Shown here piece after piece: positions 1-7,702 of a stretch of DNA of 18,365 bases; the first letter of the stretch is position 1, and each line of letters opens with the position of its first letter. This DNA comes from Lachnospiraceae bacterium (GTDB lineage Bacteria; Bacillota_A; Clostridia; Lachnospirales; Lachnospiraceae). The position numbers and the translations under genes are program-made. The notes below the pieces were generated by a model. It saw nothing but the letters and a program-made list of their open reading frames with translations. It did no database searches and was not told the DNA's origin. The stretch covers positions 1-18,365 of the forward strand of contig JAGATU010000035.1 in NCBI GenBank assembly GCA_017621115.1, in the 5' to 3' direction.

Positions 1-291
1 GATTCTTACTGTTCGTAATTTTTAAGTGTTGTCTTCACTCTGAATAATTCTCAAAGAATTTTCAGGGTTGCATTACTGTTTATTTGTCAAGGTACTTTGT
101 TGCAATTCGTTTGACACGCAACTCGTTAATACTATCACGCGCAATTCGCATTGTCAACAGATTTTTTATTGTTTTTATTTTTGTCCACACGAAATAAATC
201 ACTGGATTTAGTCGGTGGAGTTTCATAATAGCATTCTTAATATGATTTTGCAAGAGGCTTTTTTCAGAATTTTAAGAAAATTTATTTGTAC
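1..291. other. AT-rich non-coding stretch left of the glnN terminator
   Basis: No convincing ORF is present. Besides the leftward promoter, it holds three copies of GCAAYTCG (102-109, 118-125, 141-148), two of which flank the -10 region of that promoter. There is also a small inverted repeat, AATTCT-CAA-AGAATT (46-60), inside the predicted transcript. A nested hairpin lies at 184-219, with outer arms TCCAC/GTGGA and inner arms TAAATC/GATTTA around an ACTG loop. I recognise no gene or RNA family here. Confidence 0.5.
129..157 (-). promoter_or_regulatory. Strong leftward sigma-A promoter with UP-like A tracts
   Basis: On the minus strand there is TTGACA (152-157), a 17-nt spacer and TAGTAT (129-134). 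Directly upstream of the -35 (about 160-185) the minus strand is made of A tracts, which resembles an UP element. The predicted start is near 122, so the transcript leaves the window at position 1. Its target is not visible. This architecture is typical of stable-RNA (rRNA or tRNA) promoters, but that is inference. Confidence 0.6.
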
Positions 292-325
292 AAAAAAAGG
301 GTTACAACATATAGTGTAACCCCTT
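292..325 (-). terminator. Rho-independent terminator of glnN
   Basis: The arms GGGTTACA (299-306) and TGTAACCC (315-322) enclose an 8-nt loop. Read leftward, the stem is followed by a run of seven T (292-298). It lies 16 nt past the glnN stop, so it ends the leftward cluster. The other strand also carries a T-rich tail, so it may work in both directions. Confidence 0.88.
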
Positions 326-341
326 CTTTTTTACCACAATT

Positions 342-2480
342 TTACACCTCAAAAAGCAAATCCGCATATGTAGGGAACGGCCAGTATGCTTTACCGACAA
401 TACCCTCCAACTCATCGGCAGGCTTACGTAATCTCTCCATTGCCGTAACAATTTCTTCTCTATAGAAGAAAGCCTGTTCTTTGCCACGTGGCATTGCAGA
501 AGCTTTGGCTTCACTTTCCGCAAGTTGCTCACATGCCTGTTTCATTTCTTTTAACTTAGCAGTTGTCTCACGCAAAAGTTCTTCGGTAACAAATGCATCC
601 GCACCGGCTGCCTTTACGGCAATAACCGTATCAGCGAGATCTTTTGCATAACGTACAACTGCAGGAATAATCTGCTTATTTGCCATGTCAATCATGGTCA
701 ATGCTTCTATATTAATAGTCTTTGCGTATGTCTCGTAAAGAATCTCTGCGCGGGATTCCAATTCCGCCTTGGTAAAAATACCAAACTTTTCAAACAGGCG
801 GATGGATTTATCCGTAGTCAAGGTCTCAACCGCTTCCACCATGGATGGGATATTCGGAAGGCCACGTCTTTCCGCTTCTTTTACCCACTCCTGTGAATAG
901 CCGTCACCATTGAAAATAATTCTCTGGTGTTTGGTCATGTATTCTTTTATCAGGTCATGGACAGCCATTTCAAAATCTTCCACGCCTTCAAGTCTGTCTG
1001 CCGCTTCACAGAATGCTTCCGCTACAATTGCATTTAAAATGGTATTTGGGCTTCCGATGGAGTCCTCAGAACCAACCATACGGAATTCAAATTTATTACC
1101 GGTAAATGCAAACGGTGACGTTCTGTTTCTATCAGTTGCATCTTTTTCAAAATCAGGAAGTGTGGATACGCCTGTCTGTAATACACCACCTTCTTTTAAT
1201 TTGGAAGCCTTACCTGTCTCCACAAGCTGTTCCACAACATCTTCCAACTGTTCTCCAAGAAACATGGAAATAATTGCAGGAGGTGCTTCGCATGCCCCGA
1301 GACGATGGTCATTACCAACATTGGATGCACTCTGGCGCAAAAGATCCGCATGTGTATCCACTGCTTTCATTATACAAGCAAGAACCAATAAAAATTGTAC
1401 GTTCTCATTCGGTGTAATGCCCGGCTCTAACAAATTCACTCCGTTATCGGTTGTAATGGACCAGTTATTATGCTTACCGGAACCGTTTACTCCCTGGAAT
1501 GGTTTCTCATGAAGGAGACAACGCAACCCATGCTTGCCGGCAACCCTTTTCATGGTTTCCATTACAATCTGGTTGTGATCTACCGCAATATTAGCCGACT
1601 CATAGATTGGCGCAAGTTCGTGCTGTGCAGGAGCTGCTTCATTATGCTGTGTCTTGGCAGTAACGCCGAGTTTCCACAATTCGACATTCAAATCGTGCAT
1701 GTATGCACCGATTCGCTCACGGATAACACCAAAATAATGGTCATCCATTTCCTGTCCTTTCGGAGCAGGTGCCCCGAACAAGGTTCTTCCTGAGAAAATC
1801 AAATCTTCCCTGCGCAATGCTTTTTTCTGGTCTACCAAAAAATATTCCTGTTCTGCACCAACAGATGCAATAACCTTGGTGGCTTCCGTATTTCCAAACA
1901 TATGTACAATACGAAGTGCCTGCTTACTTAAGGCTTCCAACGAACGCAGAAGAGGTGTCTTCTTATCCAGCGATTCACCCGTATAAGAGCAAAATGCTGT
2001 CGGAATACAAAGCGTAGGACCGGTAGCTGTTTCCTTTATAAATGCAGGGGATGTAATATCCCATGCTGTATACCCTCTTGCTTCAAAAGTTGCACGAAGT
2101 CCTCCGGACGGAAATGACGACGCATCCGGTTCGCCCTTGATTAATTCCTTTCCGGAAAAATCCATAAGCATCTTTCCGTCTTTATCCGGATGAGACACAA
2201 ATGAATCATGCTTTTCCGCGGTAATACCGGTTAATGGCTGGAACCAATGGGTGTAATGGGTTACACCTTTATCCATCGCCCATTCCTTCATATCATTGGC
2301 AACTACATTAGCCGTAGCCTTCGATAATTCTCCACCCTGTTCCATCACGGTCATGATTTCTTCAAATACTTCTCTTGGAAGTCTTTCTTTCATCGTACCC
2401 GGTGTGTACACGTTCATTGCAAATATCTCTTCAACATTTACAATATTTTCATTAATAGTAGTGTTTTTAGTTGAGCTCAT
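342..2480 (-). CDS. glnN: Glutamine synthetase type III
   Basis: This ATP-dependent enzyme joins glutamate and ammonia to make glutamine in the cytoplasm, the main route of ammonia assimilation. The 712-residue length fits the large GSIII (GlnN) class and not the 440-470 residue GSI class. The N-terminal GSIII domain carries the family-typical PSGGLRATFEARGYTAWD (124-141). The catalytic core shows GAEQEYF (208-214), HNEAAPAQHE (279-288) and NGSGKHNNWS (332-341), which contribute metal, glutamate and ATP binding. The ATG is preceded by a GGGGGAG ribosome site. The gene starts 26 nt after the U32 gene in the same direction, and I see no convincing promoter of its own, so it is probably the last gene of that transcript. 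It ends at a clear terminator. The family assignment is very secure. Confidence 0.97.
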   Translation of the reverse strand: MSSTKNTTINENIVNVEEIFAMNVYTPGTMKERLPREVFEEIMTVMEQGGELSKATANVVANDMKEWAMDKGVTHYTHWFQPLTGITAEKHDSFVSHPDKDGKMLMDFSGKELIKGEPDASSFPSGGLRATFEARGYTAWDITSPAFIKETATGPTLCIPTAFCSYTGESLDKKTPLLRSLEALSKQALRIVHMFGNTEATKVIASVGAEQEYFLVDQKKALRREDLIFSGRTLFGAPAPKGQEMDDHYFGVIRERIGAYMHDLNVELWKLGVTAKTQHNEAAPAQHELAPIYESANIAVDHNQIVMETMKRVAGKHGLRCLLHEKPFQGVNGSGKHNNWSITTDNGVNLLEPGITPNENVQFLLVLACIMKAVDTHADLLRQSASNVGNDHRLGACEAPPAIISMFLGEQLEDVVEQLVETGKASKLKEGGVLQTGVSTLPDFEKDATDRNRTSPFAFTGNKFEFRMVGSEDSIGSPNTILNAIVAEAFCEAADRLEGVEDFEMAVHDLIKEYMTKHQRIIFNGDGYSQEWVKEAERRGLPNIPSMVEAVETLTTDKSIRLFEKFGIFTKAELESRAEILYETYAKTINIEALTMIDMANKQIIPAVVRYAKDLADTVIAVKAAGADAFVTEELLRETTAKLKEMKQACEQLAESEAKASAMPRGKEQAFFYREEIVTAMERLRKPADELEGIVGKAYWPFPTYADLLFEV

Positions 2481-2506
2481 TGTGCTCCCCCTGTATCTTT
2501 AAAAAT

Positions 2507-3754
2507 TTATAACACAATCTCCGGATTCTTCGTATTTTCCACACGAAGCAAATCATACTGCTGCGGTTTCTCTGACAAATCCAGCCAAAGAACCTGTTGA
2601 GGATGCGGCGCGCTTTCGACCTCATTACCCTCATCATCATAAATAGCATTCACCGTAACTGGAATATTTCTTCCGTCCGGTTTCATAATCTCAATTATAT
2701 CACCCTTACAGAATTTGTTGCGCTGCTCAATGCGTACAAATCCTCTGTTATCCATTTCTCCGACAATACCGAGATAAATATATTCGTTTACATAAGTGTT
2801 ATTATCGTAAATCTGCGTATTCTCATCCGGCTTGCCAAAATAGAATCCCGTCGTAAACTGGCGGTAGGTACATTTGGAAATCTCAGAGCGGTACCAGTCC
2901 ATATTGGCACGGTATTTTTCTTCCGACTCCGCAAAATCATCCAGTGCCTTACGATAGGTACGCGCTACGGTTGCCACATACAATGCGGTTTTCATACGTC
3001 CCTCTATCTTGAGACTGTTAATCCCTGCATCGATAATCTCCGGAATGTACTCAATCATGCACAAATCCTTGGAGTTGAAAATATAAGTACCTCTTTCATT
3101 CTCATATACCGGCAGATATTCACCCGGTCTTTGTTCTTCCACAACCGCATATTTCCAGCGGCATGGATGTGTACATGCACCATGGTTGGCATCCCTGCCT
3201 GTAAAATAGTTACTAAGCAGGCATCTTCCCGAATAGGAAATACACATAGCACCGTGAATAAAACTCTCTATTTCCAAATCATCCGGGATGTTCTCACGAA
3301 TCTCCTTAATCTCACGAAGTGACAACTCTCTGGCAGAAACCACTCTTGCAGCTCCCATCTTATGCCAGAATAAATACGTTATATAATTCGTGTTATTAGC
3401 CTGTGTGGAAATATGAATCTCTATCTCCGGGCACTCTTCTTTTGCGATTGTAAACATACCGGGGTCTGAAATAATCAGTGCATCCGGCTTGATTTCTTTT
3501 AATTCTTTAAAATATGTTCTTGCCCCGTCAAGGTCGTAATTATGCGCCAGAATATTAGCAGTCACATATACTTTTACACCTCTTTCATGGGCAAATGCGA
3601 TACCCTCACGCATATCATCGAGTGAGAAATTCTTAGCCTTAGCACGAAGACCATAAGCCTCCCCACCAATATAAACTGCATCCGCACCATAGATAACCGC
3701 GGTTTTTAATACTTCTAAATTACTGGCCGGAACCAACAATTCCACTTTCTTCAT
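2507..3754 (-). CDS. trhP: U32 family protein, probable tRNA U34 hydroxylation protein TrhP
   Basis: U32 'peptidase' family members of the YegQ/YrrO type are now known to make 5-hydroxyuridine at wobble position 34 of tRNA, using prephenate. The 415-residue protein opens with ELLVPASNLEVLKTAVIYGA, typical of the family. It has HGAMC (167-171) and four conserved cysteines (C171, C178, C194, C198) in the SYSGRC/GRDANHGAC/PCRW motifs, expected to hold an iron-sulfur cluster. The start lies 9 nt after the trmR stop, and its AGGT ribosome site overlaps that stop. The neighbour TrmR methylates the product of this reaction, which supports the RNA role over collagenase. B. subtilis has two such genes here (yrrN, yrrO); this window has one full-length copy. 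Older annotations would say 'U32 peptidase'. Confidence 0.88.
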   Translation of the reverse strand: MKKVELLVPASNLEVLKTAVIYGADAVYIGGEAYGLRAKAKNFSLDDMREGIAFAHERGVKVYVTANILAHNYDLDGARTYFKELKEIKPDALIISDPGMFTIAKEECPEIEIHISTQANNTNYITYLFWHKMGAARVVSARELSLREIKEIRENIPDDLEIESFIHGAMCISYSGRCLLSNYFTGRDANHGACTHPCRWKYAVVEEQRPGEYLPVYENERGTYIFNSKDLCMIEYIPEIIDAGINSLKIEGRMKTALYVATVARTYRKALDDFAESEEKYRANMDWYRSEISKCTYRQFTTGFYFGKPDENTQIYDNNTYVNEYIYLGIVGEMDNRGFVRIEQRNKFCKGDIIEIMKPDGRNIPVTVNAIYDDEGNEVESAPHPQQVLWLDLSEKPQQYDLLRVENTKNPEIVL

Positions 3755-3763
3755 ATATATTAC

Positions 3764-4408
3764 CTAACCGTTCTTAACACTTAGCGCAACTCCGTCCCCA
3801 AGAGGGATTATTGCCGTCGTTAATTCTTCCGTATGTTTTAATGTATATAAGTAGTCTCTCATTCTGCCATGAATCGTACGATTTCTTCTTGTAACGGCAA
3901 AACGGGATTCCAAAACATCTCCATCCTGCAATACATTATCCGAAACAAGTAACCCTCCCGGCGCAAGCAAACGCATGATATCAGGCAAAAAGTGGATATA
4001 CTGTCCTTTTGCCGCATCCATAAAAATAAAATCGTACTGCTGCGTTAATGTCGGCAAGATCTCCAAAGCATCACCTTCCAATAATGTGATTGCATCTTCT
4101 TTTCCCGCTTTGATAAAGTTCTCTTTTGCCAGTGGAATTCTCTTTTCGTATTTTTCTATGGTAGTTATCTTACATCCCTTTGGAGCATACTCACTCATTA
4201 AAAGTGCCGAAAAACCAATCGCGGTACCAACCTCCAAAATTTGCATGGGTTGTTTCATCTTCATCAGAAAACGCAAAAAACTCTGCATCTCGGTACGCAC
4301 AATCGGCACATCCGTTGCTCTTGCGTATTCTTCAAGTTCATTCAGATATGCCGGATTGCCCGCATCAAGGGAATTGATAAAGGACACCATTCTTTCGTCT
4401 ACTATCAT
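3764..4408 (-). CDS. trmR: SAM-dependent O-methyltransferase, tRNA 5-hydroxyuridine methyltransferase TrmR
   Basis: A 214-residue class I methyltransferase of the YrrM/caffeoyl-CoA O-methyltransferase-like family. The SAM-binding motif is ILEVGTAIGFSALLMSE (57-73), followed by MDAAKGQY, the family's metal- and substrate-binding segment. In B. subtilis the orthologue TrmR methylates 5-hydroxyuridine 34 of tRNA to 5-methoxyuridine, widening wobble decoding. The ATG directly abuts the TAA of the upstream MltG-like gene, and the U32 hydroxylase gene follows after 9 nt, so the enzymes for two successive steps are translated from one message. The gene-order match to yrrL-yrrM-yrrO backs the call. 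Confidence in the methyltransferase fold is very high, and in the exact substrate good. Confidence 0.9.
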   Translation of the reverse strand: MIVDERMVSFINSLDAGNPAYLNELEEYARATDVPIVRTEMQSFLRFLMKMKQPMQILEVGTAIGFSALLMSEYAPKGCKITTIEKYEKRIPLAKENFIKAGKEDAITLLEGDALEILPTLTQQYDFIFMDAAKGQYIHFLPDIMRLLAPGGLLVSDNVLQDGDVLESRFAVTRRNRTIHGRMRDYLYTLKHTEELTTAIIPLGDGVALSVKNG

Positions 4409-4876
4409 TTAATTACTCTCCGAACCGACAATCACTTCACCGGAAACATCATCCGAAACTTCTTCTGCCACTTCATCCAATGACTTGTTGCCTTCTTCCT
4501 CTTCTGCCGGTTCCGGAACAGTGGACATCACTTCCATCATCTGCTCTGCTGTCATGGAAGTATTCAATTCATATGTGCCCGGAAGCAGGTCATTATGATA
4601 ATCGGAAATCAATTCCTGGAGAACAAACAATTCCCCATCACGAATCAATCCCTTATTTTCCAGTATCTCGCCTATCTTTTTTACATCATCATCTTCTTCT
4701 ATGGTTACCGTAACCTTTCTTCCTTCTCCGGAAGTAAGCGGTGTCTCACCGAAAATGCGATATCCGTAGTCATAGGCAAGCAAAGCATACTTATACGTAA
4801 ACATTACTATAAGTACTGCTGCCACAATTTTGAATGCCAATCCAAATACAGATGCTACAATCTCTTTAGCGTTCAT
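4409..4876 (-). CDS. MltG/YceG-like membrane protein lacking the catalytic domain
   Basis: A 155-residue protein with one membrane segment (about 11-36), then a domain (about 54-120) like the N-terminal LysM-like part of MltG: VTIEEDDDVKKIGEILENKG, then LLPGTYELNTSMTAEQMMEV. It sits exactly where B. subtilis has yrrL (mltG), between the ruvX-DUF1292 block and trmR. Full MltG is about 340-380 residues and has a C-terminal lytic transglycosylase domain with a catalytic glutamate. Here that domain is absent and replaced by an acidic tail (121-155) rich in E, D and S. The ORF is intact, the stop abuts trmR and the start is 2 nt from the rnj stop with a GAGGT site inside rnj, so it is a maintained gene and not a decayed one. 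The function is unknown: possibly a non-enzymatic wall or divisome partner. Confidence 0.8.
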   Translation of the reverse strand: MNAKEIVASVFGLAFKIVAAVLIVMFTYKYALLAYDYGYRIFGETPLTSGEGRKVTVTIEEDDDVKKIGEILENKGLIRDGELFVLQELISDYHNDLLPGTYELNTSMTAEQMMEVMSTVPEPAEEEEGNKSLDEVAEEVSDDVSGEVIVGSESN

Positions 4877-4878
4877 TC

Positions 4879-6555
4879 TTATACCTCTAAAATTATTGGT
4901 AAAATCATCGGGCGGCGTTTAGTCTTCTTCCAGACATAATCGCCCAACGAATCCTTAATTGAGTTCTTAATCTTGCCCCAGTCACTGATGCCTCTGTCAA
5001 GACAATTCTCGATTACTCCTGCCATCAGTTCCCTGGCTTCTTCCATCAGTTCATCCGATTCTTTTACATATACAAAACCTCTGGATACAATATCCGGACC
5101 GGAAACAAGGAAGTTCGAATACTGGTCAAGTGCCAGCACGACAATCATAATACCATCTTCAGCCAGATGCTGTCTATCACGTAATACAATATTTCCTACA
5201 TCACCTACACCAAGACCGTCTACTAAAATATCTCCCACAGGCACTTTTCCTGTGATTTTGGCATCTTCCTGATCCAATTCCAAAACATCACCGGATGACA
5301 TAATGAAAATATCTTCTTTGTCAATTCCAAGTTCTTCTGCAAGTCTTGCCTGCGCCTTCATATGCTTATATTCACCATGAACAGGGATTGCATACTTCGG
5401 TTTTACCAAGGTATAAATCAACTTAATCTCTTCCTGGCATGCATGACCTGAAACATGGGCATCCTGGAAAATAACCTCCGCACCCTTACGCTGCAATTCG
5501 TTGATAATCTTGGTAACTGCTTTTTCATTTCCGGGAATAGGGCTGGATGAAAAGATAATCGTATCCCCGGGGCCAATCGAAATCTTACGGTGCATATTAA
5601 GCGCCATACGGCTAAGCGCCGCCATACTTTCGCCCTGGCTTCCTGTTGTGATGATAACCGTTTTTTCATCCGGATAATTCTTAAGTTCGTCAATGGTAAT
5701 TAATGTGTTCTCCGGAATATTTAAACATTCCAGATTGGATGCCGTCTCGATAATATTCACCATACTACGGCCTTCCACTACTACTTTACGGTCATATTTA
5801 TATGCAGAATTGATAATCTGCTGTACACGGTCTACATTGGATGCAAATGTCGCAATGATAATTCTGGTATTTCTATGCTCATTAAAAATAGTATCAAACG
5901 TCTTTGTAAGTGTTCTCTCGGATGCAGTAAATCCGGGTCTTTCAGCATTAGTTGAATCACACATAAGTGCCAATACACCTTTTTTACCGAGTTCCGCAAA
6001 ACGTTGCAAATCAATGGCGTCTCCAAATACCGGTGTGTAATCCACTTTAAAGTCACCGGTGTGTACCACAACGCCTGCCGGCGAATAAATTGCCAACGCT
6101 GCCGCATCTACAATACTGTGATTGGTCTTAATAAATTCGATTCTGAAATGTCCGAGATTAATGGACTGTCCGAATTTAACAACCTTTCTTTTCGTATTAT
6201 TAATAAGGTTGTGTTCTTTTAACTTATTTTCAATAATTCCCATAGTCAGCCTTGTGGCATACACAGGAATATTCATCTGCTTTAAAATATAAGGAAGAGC
6301 TCCGATATGGTCTTCATGACCATGGGTAATCACAAAGCCCTTTACTTTATCGATATTATCCAGTAAATAAGTCACATCCGGAATTACCAAATCAATTCCG
6401 TACATATCATCTGCCGGGAAACTGAGTCCGCAGTCCACGACAACTATACTGTCTTCGTATTCAAAGGCAGTAATATTCATTCCTATCTGTTCCAAACCTC
6501 CCAATGGAATAATCTTCAATTTGGAACTATTATTTAATTGCTCGTTCTTCTTCAA
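4879..6555 (-). CDS. rnj: Ribonuclease J
   Basis: A metallo-beta-lactamase/beta-CASP ribonuclease with 5'-to-3' exo- and endonuclease activity, central to mRNA decay and RNA maturation in Firmicutes. The family opening IIPLGGLEQIGMN is followed by the zinc motif HGHEDH (residues 78-83 from this start). The beta-CASP segments and the C-terminal domain continue to a total of 558 residues, the usual RNase J length. I chose a TTG start at 6555 because AGGAGG lies 5 nt upstream and the N-terminus then matches known RNase J proteins. The frame is open further upstream to a TTG at 6630, adding a basic 25-residue stretch, but that codon lies on the U tract of a terminator and has no ribosome site. 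The gene is inserted between the DUF1292 and mltG slots of the yrr block. Whether it equals RnjA or RnjB cannot be told from one copy. Confidence 0.95.
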   Translation of the reverse strand: MKKNEQLNNSSKLKIIPLGGLEQIGMNITAFEYEDSIVVVDCGLSFPADDMYGIDLVIPDVTYLLDNIDKVKGFVITHGHEDHIGALPYILKQMNIPVYATRLTMGIIENKLKEHNLINNTKRKVVKFGQSINLGHFRIEFIKTNHSIVDAAALAIYSPAGVVVHTGDFKVDYTPVFGDAIDLQRFAELGKKGVLALMCDSTNAERPGFTASERTLTKTFDTIFNEHRNTRIIIATFASNVDRVQQIINSAYKYDRKVVVEGRSMVNIIETASNLECLNIPENTLITIDELKNYPDEKTVIITTGSQGESMAALSRMALNMHRKISIGPGDTIIFSSSPIPGNEKAVTKIINELQRKGAEVIFQDAHVSGHACQEEIKLIYTLVKPKYAIPVHGEYKHMKAQARLAEELGIDKEDIFIMSSGDVLELDQEDAKITGKVPVGDILVDGLGVGDVGNIVLRDRQHLAEDGIMIVVLALDQYSNFLVSGPDIVSRGFVYVKESDELMEEARELMAGVIENCLDRGISDWGKIKNSIKDSLGDYVWKKTKRRPMILPIILEV

Positions 6556-6566
6556 ATAAACCTCCT
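6553..6566 (-). promoter_or_regulatory. Ribosome binding site deciding the RNase J start
   Basis: A perfect AGGAGG (6561-6566, minus strand) stands 5 nt before TTG (6553-6555). It supports the shorter RNase J product over the upstream in-frame TTG at 6630, which has only pyrimidines in front of it. Confidence 0.7.
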
Positions 6567-6628
6567 GATTCTTCGGGATAAACTCTGCCAAGATGCCTCT
6601 TTTCCTTTTTCGTTTTATTATCCGCCCC

Positions 6629-6669
6629 AAAAGGAAAAAGGAATGTTAGAAGCAAATTCTGCACATTCC
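6629..6669 (-). terminator. Intrinsic terminator or attenuator between the DUF1292 gene and RNase J
   Basis: Leftward, GGAATGT (6663-6669) and an inner AGAA (6657-6660) pair with TTCT (6648-6651) and ACATTCC (6640-6646) around a 5-nt loop. TTTTTCCTTTT follows (6629-6639). It lies 22 nt past the DUF1292 stop. It either ends the mtaB-ireB-ruvX transcript or limits read-through into rnj. I see no strong promoter between it and the rnj start, only GATAAT without a good -35. Confidence 0.75.
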
Positions 6670-6690
6670 ATCCCATGTAAATACATATAA

Positions 6691-6945
6691 TTAAGTTAAT
6701 TCAATATCTTCTAACAGTTCGGAAAAAATTGCGGCAACCGCTTCGAATTCCTTATCTGTCAATTCATCCGTATATTCACCCATGGTATCTTCTGCAGCCG
6801 ACACCTCTTTTAAAATAATGGCCTCCCCATCGCCGGTTTCTTCTTCCGTAACCAAAAGGTAGTTCACTCCGGCAATTCGTGTCTGTTCCACTACATAAAG
6901 TTCTGCTGTTTCGTTCTCATTTAACTGAAATGTAATCTTATCCAT
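6691..6945 (-). CDS. DUF1292 domain protein (YrzB family)
   Basis: A small acidic protein of 84 residues. It shows the DUF1292 pattern: an N-terminal [19 protein letters not shown], a central LLVTEEE with an acidic patch, and an amphipathic C-terminal helix ([17 protein letters not shown]). The family is widespread in Firmicutes and almost always sits beside ruvX, as B. subtilis yrzB does beside yrrK, but its function is not known. Here its ATG overlaps the end of ruvX by 8 nt (ATGGATAA), so it is translationally coupled. A terminator follows its stop. The family call is secure and no function is claimed. Confidence 0.88.
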   Translation of the reverse strand: MDKITFQLNENETAELYVVEQTRIAGVNYLLVTEEETGDGEAIILKEVSAAEDTMGEYTDELTDKEFEAVAAIFSELLEDIELT

Positions 6946-7375
6946 CTTTTCTCTGATTCCCTATATAGTCCAAATATCCCTGCAAAATAAATGAAGCCGC
7001 AATCCGGTCCACATAATCCTTGCGGTTCTCCCTGCGGATGCCGGCTTCCATCATAAGCTTATCCGCCGCAACTGTTGTAAGGCGCTCATCCCAGAGCACA
7101 ACGGGAAGCCCCGTTCTTCTCTCCAACTTCTCTTTAAACTCTTCTGTCTTCTGCACACGGTCGCCCAAAGTATCGTTCATATTCTTAGGATATCCCAATA
7201 CAATCTCTGTTACACCGTATTCTACAATTAGTTCTTCAATCCGTGCCAAAGTCTGGCGCTGCTTGTTCTCTTCTTTTCTTCTGATAATCTCCAATCCCTG
7301 GGCAGTCAGAAGCAATTCATCACTCACAGCAACCCCAACCGTCTTGGAACCGAAATCAAGCCCCATTATTCTCAT
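6938..7375 (-). CDS. ruvX: Holliday junction resolvase-like nuclease RuvX/YqgF
   Basis: A 145-residue RNase H-fold protein of the YqgF (YrrK) family. It starts with [19 protein letters not shown], where D7 is the first catalytic acid, then VLGYPKNMN (59-67), WDERLTT (95-101, catalytic E97) and YVDRIAA (121-127, D123). Members are linked to 16S rRNA 5'-end maturation in E. coli and to Holliday-junction-like resolvase activity in other bacteria; the substrate in Firmicutes is less clear. The length is normal. The start is 4 nt past the ireB stop, and the TAA overlaps the next gene's ATG. The order ireB-ruvX-DUF1292 is conserved across Firmicutes. Confidence 0.94.
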   Translation of the reverse strand: MRIMGLDFGSKTVGVAVSDELLLTAQGLEIIRRKEENKQRQTLARIEELIVEYGVTEIVLGYPKNMNDTLGDRVQKTEEFKEKLERRTGLPVVLWDERLTTVAADKLMMEAGIRRENRKDYVDRIAASFILQGYLDYIGNQRKDG

Positions 7376-7379
7376 ATGT

Positions 7380-7643
7380 CTATTCCCACTGATTGTTCTT
7401 AATGTAATTCTTCAGTAATTCTTCCACGATTTCATCGCGTTCCACTTTCATGATGAGACTGCGGGCATTCTTATAACTGGTAATATAAGTAGGGTCTCCG
7501 GACATAATATATCCGACAATCTGATTCACCGGATTGTATCCCTTTTCTTTCATTACTTCAAATACGGTCTCCAGTATCACTTCCACGCTGGATGCCGCGT
7601 CCACGTCTACTTTGAAAAACTGTGTATTTCCTAAATCCTGCAT
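7380..7643 (-). CDS. ireB: IreB family regulatory phosphoprotein
   Basis: An 87-residue protein with the family signature [21 protein letters not shown] and the C-terminal [15 protein letters not shown]. In Enterococcus faecalis, IreB is phosphorylated on N-terminal threonines by the PASTA kinase IreK and lowers cephalosporin resistance. Here the N-terminal segment has one threonine, T7 (in GNTQFF), as the candidate site. The B. subtilis orthologue is yrzL, also next to yrrK. An AAGGAAG ribosome site lies about 8 nt before the ATG. A 59-nt gap separates it from mtaB upstream. The kinase gene is not in the window, so the link to wall-stress signalling is inferred from the family. Confidence 0.93.
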   Translation of the reverse strand: MQDLGNTQFFKVDVDAASSVEVILETVFEVMKEKGYNPVNQIVGYIMSGDPTYITSYKNARSLIMKVERDEIVEELLKNYIKNNQWE

Positions 7644-7702
7644 AGCATCACTTCCTTATTTCGCCAGTAAGCCTATAATATATTAATCTTACCTTATCTG
7701 TC

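Noticed and set aside
910..1512. Rightward 200-codon ORF opposite glnN
   Set aside because: Antisense shadow of a well-conserved glutamine synthetase; serine-rich composition with no recognisable family.
2597..3322. Rightward 241-codon ORF opposite the U32 gene
   Set aside because: Antisense to conserved cysteine motifs of the U32 protein; no ribosome site and no domain.
4409..4876. MltG-like gene as a pseudogene
   Set aside because: The frame is intact, the stop abuts trmR and the start is coupled to rnj; no remnant of the catalytic domain follows.
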